Shown here in pieces: positions 35,580-44,853 of a DNA stretch of 64,000 nt. The stretch is from Bacteroidota bacterium (GTDB lineage Bacteria; Bacteroidota; Bacteroidia; Cytophagales; Cyclobacteriaceae). The stretch covers positions 3,581-67,580 of the forward strand of contig JAEWLI010000172.1 in NCBI GenBank assembly GCA_023393375.1, written 5' to 3'. Under the pieces are notes generated by a model. That model did no database searches and was not told the origin of the DNA. It saw only the letters and a list, made by a program, of their open reading frames with translations. The translations under genes were made by a program, and so were the position numbers. Every line of letters starts with the position of its first letter. Position 1 is the stretch's first letter.

Positions 35580-37035
35580 AGTTATAAATTATTTGATTCA
35601 TTTTGTGATTTTCCAAAGACCAAATCGAGTTTTTCGACTTTCTTTTATCAGTTACTGCTAATACATTCGATATATCAGACTGTTGATGACCTAATAATGT
35701 TTCTAAAACTGGTAACATATATTGTAATGCACCCGATTGAATGATAATACGCCACACCGGTTCCATTTTTTTCCATCCGGCTGCATACGCAAAATGTTTC
35801 ATCCATCCACTAAAATTGTTCTTCGTCAAACTTGCCTTCCAAATATTAGACCAACTATAAAAATCTCGATAAGCTTGTTCATATCCATATTTCAAATCAA
35901 ATGAAGAAATATGCTTGGGCTGGTACACCACATGTCGGGTATCGTACAAATCCCAATGAAAATGACTTATTCTTCCCGCTTTCAAAAGCTGATCAAACAA
36001 TCTGGTACCGGGATAAGGTGTAAGAATATGAAAAGTAGCTGTAGTAATACCTTGTGAAACCGCCCAATCCACTGTTTCCTTAAATACATCCGGATGATCA
36101 TCATCAAAACCAAATACAAAGCTACCATTTATCTTGATACCATGATCATGAAGCATTTGAATGGCCTGAAGATAATCTTTCAAAAGGTTTTGCTTTTTGT
36201 TTGCCGCAATTAAGTTTGATGGCGACAATGTTTCAAAGCCGATGAACAAACTTCTAAGTCCAGCAGTGGCAGCTTTTTTCAAAAGATTTCCCTTCAATAC
36301 AGATTGGACTGTCGCGGCACCTTGAAAAACTCTGTTCATACCTTTCATGCCATCGAAAAGTCTTTCTGCATAAGATGAACTGCCAAACAAGTGGTCATCG
36401 AGAAAATATAAATGCCGACCTGGCAATCTTTGGATTTCACTCAGGACATGATCTACCTTTTGAGTATAAAACGACTTCCCTCCCTTAAAGAAAGAATCTT
36501 TATAACAAAAATCACAATGGTGGGGGCATCCCCGTGACACTACAATTGAATTTGGGACCAGGTACAAGTTCTTTTTTATCAAATCCCTCCTGACAGGGGG
36601 TATTTCATCAAGTTGCCGTACAGTAGATACATATCTTTTTTTAACCTGTTTTTTCTTAAGATCATCTAGAAACAATGGAAATGTATATTCTCCTGGCCCA
36701 AGAAAAATCACATCCGCGTATTTTTCAGCTTCATCGGGCAGTGTGGTCACATGTAAACCTCCCATGATTACCATTATCCCACGTTTCCGGTATTGAGTGG
36801 CTATTTTGTATGCCCTGTATGCATTGGTAATGTAAACTTCTATTGCCACCAGATCTGGGGAATCGTTTAGTTGCAGTTCTTCCACATGCTCATCCTCGAT
36901 TTCGGCTTCATCGCTATCATCCAGATATCCGGCGAGTGTCGCTAAACCAAGAGGAGGAAACAAGGCATATTTTATTGGTCGCCAATACGAACTCTTGGCC
37001 TCAGTTAAGGCTGGCAGTATGAATTTAACCTTCAT
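35572..37035 (-). CDS. B12-binding domain radical SAM protein
   Basis: The 487-residue protein has an N-terminal cobalamin-binding Rossmann-like domain (about 1-150; VIMGGLHVTTLPDEAEKYADVIFLGPGE). A radical SAM TIM-barrel follows, with the cluster motif RGCPHHCDFCYKDSF (CxxxCxxC, near residue 170) and IKINGSFVFGFDDDHPDVF. Class-B type enzymes of this layout methylate unactivated carbons or rearrange lipids such as hopanoids. The substrate is unknown. It lies 17 bases after creD and overlaps DUF1361, so a membrane-lipid or envelope substrate is a reasonable guess. Confidence 0.88.
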   Translation of the reverse strand: MKVKFILPALTEAKSSYWRPIKYALFPPLGLATLAGYLDDSDEAEIEDEHVEELQLNDSPDLVAIEVYITNAYRAYKIATQYRKRGIMVIMGGLHVTTLPDEAEKYADVIFLGPGEYTFPLFLDDLKKKQVKKRYVSTVRQLDEIPPVRRDLIKKNLYLVPNSIVVSRGCPHHCDFCYKDSFFKGGKSFYTQKVDHVLSEIQRLPGRHLYFLDDHLFGSSSYAERLFDGMKGMNRVFQGAATVQSVLKGNLLKKAATAGLRSLFIGFETLSPSNLIAANKKQNLLKDYLQAIQMLHDHGIKINGSFVFGFDDDHPDVFKETVDWAVSQGITTATFHILTPYPGTRLFDQLLKAGRISHFHWDLYDTRHVVYQPKHISSFDLKYGYEQAYRDFYSWSNIWKASLTKNNFSGWMKHFAYAAGWKKMEPVWRIIIQSGALQYMLPVLETLLGHQQSDISNVLAVTDKRKSKNSIWSLENHKMNQIIYNYD

Positions 37036-37052
37036 TGTTATCGTTTTGGGAT

Positions 37053-38381
37053 TTAAATACCTTGTTGTGCGGGCTTATACCAGTTGATTTTTCGTGAGAA
37101 TACCATTACTACAGCTATTGCCACAAATAAACCAATACTACCTGCTAAAAGAGCATAATCCTGTAACTGTAAAATGATGAATATATATCCGTACAATAAC
37201 GTCATAATGCCAGCTGTAAGGATGCTAAGCCGGAAAGTCTGAAATATGCCGTGCATATACACTGAAATCAATGAGATGGTTGCCACAGCAGATAATAAGT
37301 ATGCCTGATTAAAGCCAAGGTGTTCGGAAAGCGAAATCAACAGGCTATAAAATATGGTGAGTGCAATCCCAACCAGAATATACTGAAGTGGATGAATCCG
37401 TTTGTGATTCATGATTTCTATAAAGAAAAACAAGAGAAAAGTAAGTGAGATAATTAAAATGGCATACTTAGCCGAACGATGACTTTTTTGATAATGCTGT
37501 AATGGTAACAAAAGGTCAACTCCGAATGCAGATGATTCCGACAAAGCATATTTTTCTGATGATAACCACTGTTGTGGAAAATTCCGGTTAAAATGCAGCA
37601 CTTTCCAATTGGCTTCGAACCCGTTTTCGTTTATCACATGACTTTCAGGAAGAAAAGCTCCACCGAATGCTGGATCCTTCCACGAAGACGACAGGTTGGC
37701 ACTTGTAGTTTTTCCTAGTGGCATGATTTGTAAGCCCTCACTACCATTTAATTTAATCTGAAAACTAAAAGCGTATGTATTTTGATCTGGCAATACTGGA
37801 ACTTTAGCACCAATACCTGCATCAAAGAGGGTAATATTGCCCACCCCTGGTTCAAATTCTTGCTCTGTAGAATTCCAGCTAAGAGAAATGCTTTCCTTTA
37901 TCCCTCTCAGATCGGATAATCCTGTTATCAGACGGGCATCCTCATACACCATATTGCTTTCAGGTATGTTCCATTCAGAAATATTTACTTGCCTGAAAGT
38001 ACCTATTACATCGAGTACAGAGGTGTAAACTATCATTTTATAGATTCCTATCTTCCTTTCTTGCGGAATTATATTTCCAGTTATGTTTAATTCATCAGGC
38101 AAAAAATAAACATAACCTTTTTCTTCCCGTTCATTTTTTATTAACCGGTAAGGAATCGCCAATACCGGCCCATTTATTATTTGTTTTGACCCCCAATTTG
38201 AACTTATTTCACGAATGACTGATTCACTGGTAACCTGTCTTTCCCAGATCAAACTGTTGATCATGGAAGTGGGAATCAGTAATAATAAAATAAGGATGCC
38301 AATAAGGAATAGTTTCAATGTCATGGATTCTTTCACCCAGTTATTGAATTTAGTAAATAAGGATTCATTATGCTGTTCCAT
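37053..38381 (-). CDS. creD: CreD family inner-membrane protein
   Basis: The 442-residue protein has an N-terminal TM helix (about 22-42), a large periplasmic domain (about 45-290) and five to six C-terminal TM helices. Family motifs include LLIPTSMINSLIWERQ, GPVLAIPYR, and FIEIMNHKRIHPLQYILVGIALTIFYSLLISLSEHLGF. CreD in enterobacteria responds to the CreBC system and affects envelope integrity and colicin tolerance. ATG at 38381 (MEQHNESL) is preferred; the longer frame starts at a TTG inside the operator. A palindrome shared with the upstream regulator operon precedes the gene. Confidence 0.92.
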   Translation of the reverse strand: MEQHNESLFTKFNNWVKESMTLKLFLIGILILLLLIPTSMINSLIWERQVTSESVIREISSNWGSKQIINGPVLAIPYRLIKNEREEKGYVYFLPDELNITGNIIPQERKIGIYKMIVYTSVLDVIGTFRQVNISEWNIPESNMVYEDARLITGLSDLRGIKESISLSWNSTEQEFEPGVGNITLFDAGIGAKVPVLPDQNTYAFSFQIKLNGSEGLQIMPLGKTTSANLSSSWKDPAFGGAFLPESHVINENGFEANWKVLHFNRNFPQQWLSSEKYALSESSAFGVDLLLPLQHYQKSHRSAKYAILIISLTFLLFFFIEIMNHKRIHPLQYILVGIALTIFYSLLISLSEHLGFNQAYLLSAVATISLISVYMHGIFQTFRLSILTAGIMTLLYGYIFIILQLQDYALLAGSIGLFVAIAVVMVFSRKINWYKPAQQGI

Positions 38382-38394
38382 TTTATTTATATTT

Positions 38395-38421
38395 AAAAGT
38401 ACTTTGTGTTTCAAAGTTTAG
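38395..38421 (-). promoter_or_regulatory. Operator-like palindrome upstream of creD (site B)
   Basis: On the plus strand ATTTAAAAGTACTTTG is followed by TG and TTTCAAAGTT. It contains the imperfect palindrome ACTTTGAAACACAAAGT (minus-strand reading) plus AAAGTACTTT. Apart from two bases it equals site A at 39337-39364. It ends 14 bases before the creD start codon, where a bound repressor would block transcription. Confidence 0.65.
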
Positions 38422-38436
38422 GTGTAAAATTTTTTT

Positions 38437-38739
38437 CTAATCCTTTTTCGGATTGATTAATTCTTCTAATGCTTCTATATGCTCTTTAAAAGCTTTGTGG
38501 CCAGTAGAAGAAGCAGTGTAAGATGTATTTGGTTTTTTCCCGATAAACGACTTATTCACTTTTACATATTTGTTTTTTTCAAGTGCATTGAGATGGCTGG
38601 CAAGATTTCCGTCAGTTACATCCAAAAGCTCTTTTATCGCGTTGAAATCAAGGGAATCATTCACCATTAGTGCAGACATAATACCCAGCCGAACACGGTT
38701 TTCAAATGCTTTATTAATTTTATGAATTATATTTTTCAC
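38437..38739 (-). CDS. Winged-helix transcriptional regulator (ArsR/MarR-like, HTH_34 type)
   Basis: The 100-residue protein is one winged helix-turn-helix domain: NRVRLGIMSALMVNDSLDFNAIKELL, recognition helix TDGNLASHLNALEKNKYVKV, wing KKPNTSYTASSTGHKAF. No sensor domain or metal-binding Cys/His cluster is seen. The start is GTG, and its GTGA overlaps the stop of the membrane protein gene upstream, so the two are coupled. The shared palindromes before its own operon and before creD make it the likely DNA-binding factor for both. Confidence 0.88.
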   Translation of the reverse strand: MKNIIHKINKAFENRVRLGIMSALMVNDSLDFNAIKELLDVTDGNLASHLNALEKNKYVKVNKSFIGKKPNTSYTASSTGHKAFKEHIEALEELINPKKD

Positions 38740-39338
38740 TTCTCGTACCGATAATACATCACTGTGCCATAAATAATATGCAGCACCCCAAAACCAATCG
38801 CCCAGAACAACAAACCATATCCCAGAAAGATTGTAGCCAATAATCCAAGTACCAGTTCTGAAATTCCTAAATAACGGATATCACTCAAAGTATATTTGCT
38901 GGCATTTACCAAAGCCATTCCATAAAACAGTAACATCAGTGGGGCAACCAACACAAACCAACCCTTCAATGATATTATGACAATGAAAATACCTCCGGTA
39001 ACCAAGGGGATGAGAAGATTTATGGCCAATCTTTTTGACGTTCTGTCCCACACTTTCATATTCATCTTCTTTGTTCTCCTAATAGTAGGAACAATTCCGG
39101 TACCCAATGCCAGTAAAAGCACAATTGCCGCAATTAAAATAAGCCAGCCGACTGGTTCGTCGTTTTCAATTTTATACAATTGTTTATTTAGTATAAAAAA
39201 ATAAGCAACAATCGCCCCTATCAGCGCATATATCCCTGCCAATATTCCGGATAAACCACTAAGCGATATAAAGCGTGATGATCTTTCCATCATTTGCTTG
39301 ATTTCACTTATATCCTGAAGATAATTTTTATTTTTCAT
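38736..39338 (-). CDS. Membrane protein co-transcribed with the winged-helix regulator
   Basis: The 200-residue protein has six predicted TM helices in three pairs (about 25-45, 62-85, 103-125, 128-145, 155-172 and 175-193) and a short cytoplasmic N terminus. No named family is recognised with certainty, though similar six-helix proteins often precede such small regulators in Bacteroidota. It could be the membrane sensor partner of the regulator, which is inference. An operator palindrome overlaps the region right before its ATG. Confidence 0.75.
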   Translation of the reverse strand: MKNKNYLQDISEIKQMMERSSRFISLSGLSGILAGIYALIGAIVAYFFILNKQLYKIENDEPVGWLILIAAIVLLLALGTGIVPTIRRTKKMNMKVWDRTSKRLAINLLIPLVTGGIFIVIISLKGWFVLVAPLMLLFYGMALVNASKYTLSDIRYLGISELVLGLLATIFLGYGLLFWAIGFGVLHIIYGTVMYYRYEK

Positions 39339-39366
39339 TTAAAAGTACTTTGAATTTCAAAGTTAG
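39337..39366 (-). promoter_or_regulatory. Operator-like palindrome with -7 element upstream of the regulator operon (site A)
   Basis: On the minus strand TAACTTTG (39365-39358), a perfect TAnnTTTG -7 match, runs into ACTTTGAA-A-TTCAAAGT, a perfect palindrome with 8-bp arms. The sequence is repeated before creD (site B) with 26 of 28 positions identical. Protein binding here would cover the -7 element, which fits autorepression. Confidence 0.65.
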
Positions 39367-39496
39367 CAAATATTTAGAATATTTAAACATTTCATTCAGA
39401 TATTTTTTAATAATTTAAATGCATTGACAAATAAATCCGGCATGAAAAATGCAATCTAAAAAACCACTTACTATTAAATACTGATCTGACTATAAA

Positions 39497-40930
39497 ATGA
39501 CGAGGTTAATGAAGAGTATTATCTATCTTCTTTTATTCTCTTTCATGATGAAAGGGTGCAAAACTATTGAACCTATCCGTCCGGAAGAAAACTATTTAAA
39601 TGCTCAAGCCTATCAACGAGAAATATCGGTAATAAATATTCCTGTAAAATTAGACTTGGACCAACTGGAAAACAGGGTTAATTCTGAAATTGAGGGATTG
39701 TTATTTGAAGATGCTACTAAAGAAAAGAATTCCAGTATATCAATGAAAGTCTGGAAAAAATCCCCAATAGGTATAATAGCTGAAAACGATCATTTTTCTA
39801 TCACAGTCCCCTTAAAGGTATGGGCTAAAGCGGGACTTTCATTTGATAATTTTGGTATAAGTTTTTCGGATGAGGCAGAAACCAATTTCGAAATGAACCT
39901 CAAATTTAAAACCAAAATTGAATTAAATCCCGATTGGAGCATTCGCACAGTTACACAGGCAGACGGATTTGAATGGATAAAAAAACCTATTGTAAACATA
40001 GGGCCTGTAAAAATGCCTTTGGCTTCGCTCCTTACTGGTGTTATCGAAAAGCAACAGGATTTACTTGCCAATCAGTTGGATCAGGAAATGAAGCCTAATT
40101 TGGACATTAAAACAGAAGTACAAGAAGCCTGGACATTGATTCAATCTCCCTATTTAATTTCCGATGAATATCAGGTTTGGTTGAAAGTAACTCCTATGGA
40201 TATTTTAATGACACCTTTGTCTGGATCAGGGAATACGTCTGAATTCTCGTTTGGGATAAAAGCATATACCGAAACATTCATTGGTGAAAAACCAGAGGCG
40301 GTGATCAATCGGGAATTGCCTCAGGTAACCATTGTGGACAGCATAAGTTCCCAATTTAATATTGGATTGAGCGGCAAAATCCCCACTACAGAAATAAATC
40401 GTTTGTTGGAAGAAAATTTTCAGGATCAGACTTATTCCTTCAACAACAACAAACAGCAAGTGACCATTACTGATGTGGAGCTATATGGTAGTGGTATTAA
40501 TCTGATCATAAGAGCTGGACTAAAAGGTAGTATTAATGGCAATATTTACCTAAAAGGGATACCCGCATTCGACGGCATTACACAAACTTTATATCTCGAA
40601 AATCTTGATTTTGACCTTGATACTAAAAACAAATTAGTTAAAACTGCTTCATGGCTAATGCATGGTCGTTTGATCGAAGAGTTTAAAAATTCGTTATCCA
40701 TACCACTTGGATCACAAATTGAATGGGCGTCTGATATGATTACAGAAAGTCTGGACAATCTGGAAATTGCCCCTGGCATTTATATCAATGGTCATTTAGA
40801 TGAGCTCACCCCTTCCGGAGTATTTATTACCGAACAGTCAGTTATCGCTTCCGTTATTGCTAAAGGGAAAGCTGATATCACCATCGAAAATTTTCAGCAC
40901 CCGTCCGTCAATCTGAAAGGCAGAAGGTAA
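39497..40930 (+). CDS. DUF4403 family lipoprotein
   Basis: The 477-residue protein has a lipoprotein signal (FMMKGCKTIEP, Cys near 21). A long beta-rich domain follows that matches DUF4403 in the segments ISVINIPVKLDLDQLENRVNSEIEGLLFED and FNIGLSGKIPTTEINRLLEENFQDQTYSFNNNKQQVTITDVELYGSG. The fold is thought to resemble lipid-binding tubular (BPI/LolA-like) proteins, but that is not visible directly. Monocistronic and convergent with the DUF1573 gene 12 bases away. Confidence 0.88.
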   Translation: MTRLMKSIIYLLLFSFMMKGCKTIEPIRPEENYLNAQAYQREISVINIPVKLDLDQLENRVNSEIEGLLFEDATKEKNSSISMKVWKKSPIGIIAENDHFSITVPLKVWAKAGLSFDNFGISFSDEAETNFEMNLKFKTKIELNPDWSIRTVTQADGFEWIKKPIVNIGPVKMPLASLLTGVIEKQQDLLANQLDQEMKPNLDIKTEVQEAWTLIQSPYLISDEYQVWLKVTPMDILMTPLSGSGNTSEFSFGIKAYTETFIGEKPEAVINRELPQVTIVDSISSQFNIGLSGKIPTTEINRLLEENFQDQTYSFNNNKQQVTITDVELYGSGINLIIRAGLKGSINGNIYLKGIPAFDGITQTLYLENLDFDLDTKNKLVKTASWLMHGRLIEEFKNSLSIPLGSQIEWASDMITESLDNLEIAPGIYINGHLDELTPSGVFITEQSVIASVIAKGKADITIENFQHPSVNLKGRR

Positions 40931-40942
40931 AACAGCTGTTTA

Positions 40943-42019
40943 TTAATTTACCCTTCCTTTTATTCGGACTACTTTCATGGATTCCTGGGGATCATCAGTA
41001 AAAATAGTGATGGAAACCAATTGATTTCCTTGTCTTCCGGAAGTATTAAATTTTGCCCTGACGACGGCTTGCTCGTGACGTTTTAATATATCCTTATCCA
41101 ATTCTATGGTTACGCAATCACAATGACTCTGAATTTTCCTGATATGCAATTTTTCCTTTCCTGTGTTGGTCAATGTAAATGTGGCATTAACCTGAGCTCC
41201 TGCAGCGGCAGATCCAAAATCATATTGCCTTCTGTCTACTGAAATACGGGGTGCTTTTGCCAATTCTGTTGAAGTCATTGGTGAAAAATATTCTTCTATG
41301 ACAGCAGTGATACGAAGTTCTTTGTTATTGTCCGGATTAGGTTCATTGGTTTGAATGCTAATTGTTTCTACTATATGCCCCAGTTCGAGTTTGGTTGGAT
41401 CGATATCCACTACTATATTTCCTGAAGTTTTTGGTTGCAACTCCTGAGGTTGAAAGGTGATATTTAAGTGTTTCGGAACATCTGCGATTTTTTCAATCTT
41501 CACGGGTTGGTCGCTGTCATTATATACCTCAAAATTTCTGGATGTTCGGGCATTGTTTTTTACATGACCCATATTTAAAGTTGTAAATTTTAATCTTAAA
41601 GCACCGATTTTTTTCGGATATTCTTCTGCCACAGACTTAGGTTTTGGCTTGACCTTACCCTCAATATATAATGTTACAATTGACGGGTCACCATTAGAAG
41701 TCACGGTCAATGATTTTTTAAAAGCACCCGGACGGTTGTAAGGATCAAAAATAACCTCTACAAAGCCGTTTCCCCCTGGAGGAATAATATCTTTTGAAAA
41801 ACCTGAAGTGGTGCATCCACAAGAAGCATTAACACCAGAAATCTCCAAAGGCTCTTTGCCATTGTTTGTGAAAGTAAATGTATGTTTAACAACACCGTTT
41901 TCTTCAGGTATTAAGCCATAATTATAGGTTGTTTCCGTGAAAAGTATGGTTTGTTTGTTTTGACCATATGTGGAAATGCTTAGTATTAGCCATCCAATTG
42001 CCAATAGATATTTTATCAT
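40943..42019 (-). CDS. Secreted protein with DUF1573 immunoglobulin-like repeats
   Basis: The 358-residue protein has a signal peptide (about 1-19). It carries three DUF1573/ASH-like beta domains, each with the 'F.FTNNGKEPLEI..V.ASCGCT' type motif: the first has NASCGCTTSGF and the third has QSHCDCVTIEL, while the middle one lacks the CGC. Such proteins are frequent and of unknown role in Bacteroidota and may be cell-surface. No partner gene is adjacent in the same direction. Confidence 0.88.
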   Translation of the reverse strand: MIKYLLAIGWLILSISTYGQNKQTILFTETTYNYGLIPEENGVVKHTFTFTNNGKEPLEISGVNASCGCTTSGFSKDIIPPGGNGFVEVIFDPYNRPGAFKKSLTVTSNGDPSIVTLYIEGKVKPKPKSVAEEYPKKIGALRLKFTTLNMGHVKNNARTSRNFEVYNDSDQPVKIEKIADVPKHLNITFQPQELQPKTSGNIVVDIDPTKLELGHIVETISIQTNEPNPDNNKELRITAVIEEYFSPMTSTELAKAPRISVDRRQYDFGSAAAGAQVNATFTLTNTGKEKLHIRKIQSHCDCVTIELDKDILKRHEQAVVRAKFNTSGRQGNQLVSITIFTDDPQESMKVVRIKGRVN

Positions 42020-42242
42020 TTAATTCTGCTTTTTAAGATAATACAGGAGATATTGAGTTTAACAAAAATCATATTTTTATATTGCTAAAATAGCATATTT
42101 TATTTTCATAACTAATTATAAAAATAATAGGCTTAGGAATTATGGTTATCAAACAATGCGGAAATTGGACATGAAGAGAATCAGGGCTTCAATTAGTTGA
42201 TTATTAAATACACAAATACTTTATTTGCAAAAAAATTCGACA

Positions 42243-43211
42243 ATGGCAAGAATATTAACCGGAATACAGAGTTCGGGAAAACCACATCTTGGAAATATTT
42301 TAGGTGCTATCCAACCTGCAATTTCGCTTTCTAAAGATGAGAAGAATGAATCGTTGTTTTTCATTGCAGATCTACACTCCCTTACAACAATTAAAGAGGC
42401 GGAAGTAAGGGTAAATAATGTGAATGCCATAGCTGCTGCATGGTTGGCTTTTGGCTTTGATACCGAAAGGAATATATTTTACCGCCAGTCAAAAATTCCT
42501 GAAGTATGTGAACTGACCTGGTATCTTAGTTGCTACACACCATTTCCTATGTTGGCTAATGCCCATTCATTTAAAGATAAGTCTGACCGGTTGAGTGATG
42601 TTAATGCGGGGCTATTCACCTATCCGGTATTGATGGCTGCTGACATTATTGGTTACGATGCAAATTTTGTTCCGGTAGGGAAAGACCAGCAACAGCATTT
42701 GGAAATCACTCGGGATATTGCATCAGCTTTTAACACCCGGTATGGAGAAGTATTTGTAATTCCCGAAGCTATTATTGATGAGAAAGTAATGACGGTGCCA
42801 GGTGTTGATGGTCAGAAAATGAGTAAATCTTATAATAATACCATCGATATCTTCCAGCCTGACAAACAACTGAGAAAAAACATCATGTCGATTATCACCG
42901 ACAGCACTCCTCTGGAAGAACCAAAAAATCCAGATACCGATACGGTCTTTGCATTATACAGCCTCCTTGCAACTTCTGAGCAAACCAACGAACTCAGGAA
43001 AAAGTATTTAGCCGGAAATTATGGATATGGACATGCCAAACAGGAGCTTTATGAGGTAATTTGCCAAAAATATAGCAAAGAACGGGAGATTTTTAATTAT
43101 TATATGGAAAATACTGCCGAATTAAACCAAAAGCTGAAAGCCGGAGAATCGAAAGCCCGGGAGATCATGCATAAAGTATTGCACAAAGTGAAAAAACAAT
43201 TGGGCTATTAA
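42243..43211 (+). CDS. trpS: Tryptophan--tRNA ligase
   Basis: The 322-residue class Ic synthetase has the HIGH-like motif GKPHLGN and the KMSKS loop GQKMSKSYNN. Conserved TGIQSSG, VPVGKDQQQHLEITRDIA and MTVPGVDGQKMSKS segments are also present. It charges tRNA-Trp. ATG at 42243 (MARILTGIQ) is preferred to a TTG six codons upstream. It precedes the uracil-DNA glycosylase gene by 17 bases. Confidence 0.96.
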   Translation: MARILTGIQSSGKPHLGNILGAIQPAISLSKDEKNESLFFIADLHSLTTIKEAEVRVNNVNAIAAAWLAFGFDTERNIFYRQSKIPEVCELTWYLSCYTPFPMLANAHSFKDKSDRLSDVNAGLFTYPVLMAADIIGYDANFVPVGKDQQQHLEITRDIASAFNTRYGEVFVIPEAIIDEKVMTVPGVDGQKMSKSYNNTIDIFQPDKQLRKNIMSIITDSTPLEEPKNPDTDTVFALYSLLATSEQTNELRKKYLAGNYGYGHAKQELYEVICQKYSKEREIFNYYMENTAELNQKLKAGESKAREIMHKVLHKVKKQLGY

Positions 43212-43228
43212 TTGCCCTTTGTACCATA

Positions 43229-43894
43229 ATGTCGTCTATCGAACAACTAAACCATCGGATTGTCCACTGTACAAAATGTCACCGCCTTGTTTTGTACCGG
43301 AAACTGGTCGCATCTGAAAAAGTTAAACGTCATCGGGATGAGACCTATTGGGGCAGACCTGTACCAGGGTTTGGTGACGAAAATCCTAAAGTGCTGATAG
43401 TAGGTTTGGCACCAGCGGCACACGGTGCTAACCGGACAGGCAGAATGTTTACAGGTGATTCTTCCGGAGATTGGCTTTACAGAGCTTTGTATGAAACAGG
43501 TTTTGCCAACCAGCCTCAAAGTGTGGGGAATCATGATGGGCTACAATTAAATAGTGTATATATTACTGCCAGCTTACGTTGTGCCCCTCCTCAAAACAAG
43601 CCCCTGCCAGAAGAAATAACTAATTGTAGGCCCTATCTAGAAGAGGAATATAAGATCTTTAAAAACGCTTTCGTTATAGTGGCATTGGGTCAAATTGCTT
43701 TAAAAAACATACAACAAACCCTCGGATTACGCGGATTAAAATTTGGCCATCACCTCATACATGATCTGACCGATAACAAGAAGCTAATATGCAGCTACCA
43801 TCCCAGCCGACAAAATACACAAACCGGTGTGTTGAAATGGAGTGATTGGATAGCTGTTTTTGAGCATATAAGATCACTAATAGATCAAAAATAA
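43229..43894 (+). CDS. Uracil-DNA glycosylase, family 5 (UdgB-like)
   Basis: The 221-residue protein has the family 5 motif GLAPAAHGANRTGRMFTGDSSG (motif A, without the catalytic Asp or Asn found in other families), and motif SYHPSRQNTQTG near the C terminus. Four Cys (CTKC near 15, CAPP near 112, and NCRPY) can hold the iron-sulfur cluster. It removes uracil and other deaminated bases from DNA. It is probably co-transcribed with trpS. Confidence 0.92.
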   Translation: MSSIEQLNHRIVHCTKCHRLVLYRKLVASEKVKRHRDETYWGRPVPGFGDENPKVLIVGLAPAAHGANRTGRMFTGDSSGDWLYRALYETGFANQPQSVGNHDGLQLNSVYITASLRCAPPQNKPLPEEITNCRPYLEEEYKIFKNAFVIVALGQIALKNIQQTLGLRGLKFGHHLIHDLTDNKKLICSYHPSRQNTQTGVLKWSDWIAVFEHIRSLIDQK

Positions 43895-43972
43895 TATGCT
43901 TAGAAAGCTTTCTGTTTTTTACTCTTTATATAGGATTATGAATTAAATTTGCGATGAAACGGCTAACGAAGC

Positions 43973-44851
43973 ATGGATAGGGGTAGAAAATATACTTTAA
44001 TCACCGGAGCCAGTCTGGGAATAGGTAAATCAATTGTATATGAATGCGCAAAAAGGGGAATGAACCTGATTCTGGTTGCACTTCCTGGAAATGCCCTTGA
44101 AATCCTGACCGAAACTGTAAGGATAAAATATAATATAGATGCAGTAAGTATGCCGATTGACCTTACTGAAGATAATGCGCCTGCACGGTTATACCAATGG
44201 TGTAAAGAACATGATTACCAAATTAACGTATTGATCAATAACGCAGGAATTGGCGCAGGTGGTTTGTTTGAAAATGTTAATTTTAATCAATACCTGACTA
44301 TGCTAAAGTTGAATAATCAGGCTTTGGTTGGAATCACATATTATTTTATCCCAGAATTAAAAAAACACCCCCAATCGTATATCCTGAATACCAGCAGCAT
44401 GGAAGGCATCATTCCACTTCCTTATAAAAGTGTCTATACTGCTTCAAAAAACTTTATTTATGCTTTTTCGCTGGCGATCAAGGAAGAACTGAAACCCTAT
44501 AAGGTAAGTGTGAGTGTACTTTGTCCCGGACCTGTGGTAACCAACAAAGACGGGTTGTCAAGAATACGTGCCCATGGCATTCGGGCAAAACTAATTACCA
44601 TGCTGCCAGGTCAGATTGCTAAAATTGCCATAAAAAAGATGCTTCGTGGGAAAGGTATTATTGTTCCTGGTTTTTTCAATTTACTTATTACCCGTATACT
44701 AAAATTAATACCTATACTTACCAGAATGAGATTGTTGGAGAAAATGTTCAGGGTTTATAAGGACATGACACCAGCCCCTCAACATTCTGGCAAAGACAGC
44801 TCATTTGTTACTGATTCGCCCCCAGTCCAAAAGGTTACCACTAACTTATAA
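43973..44851 (+). CDS. Short-chain dehydrogenase/reductase
   Basis: The 292-residue SDR has the cofactor motif TGASLGIGKSI, the NNAG loop, and catalytic Ser (NTSSMEG) with YTASK (Tyr and Lys). The C-terminal 60 residues carry a hydrophobic stretch (ITRILKLIPILTRM), as in membrane-associated SDRs. The substrate is unknown. An ATG at 43954 opens only an eight-codon frame that overlaps this start. It converges with a membrane protein gene 2 bases away. Confidence 0.88.
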   Translation: MDRGRKYTLITGASLGIGKSIVYECAKRGMNLILVALPGNALEILTETVRIKYNIDAVSMPIDLTEDNAPARLYQWCKEHDYQINVLINNAGIGAGGLFENVNFNQYLTMLKLNNQALVGITYYFIPELKKHPQSYILNTSSMEGIIPLPYKSVYTASKNFIYAFSLAIKEELKPYKVSVSVLCPGPVVTNKDGLSRIRAHGIRAKLITMLPGQIAKIAIKKMLRGKGIIVPGFFNLLITRILKLIPILTRMRLLEKMFRVYKDMTPAPQHSGKDSSFVTDSPPVQKVTTNL

Positions 44852-44853
44852 AT

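Noticed and set aside
43902..43920. Possible terminator after the uracil-DNA glycosylase gene (AGAAAGCTTTCT then T-run)
   Set aside because: The palindrome leaves only a four-base stem once a loop is allowed, so it is too weak to list.
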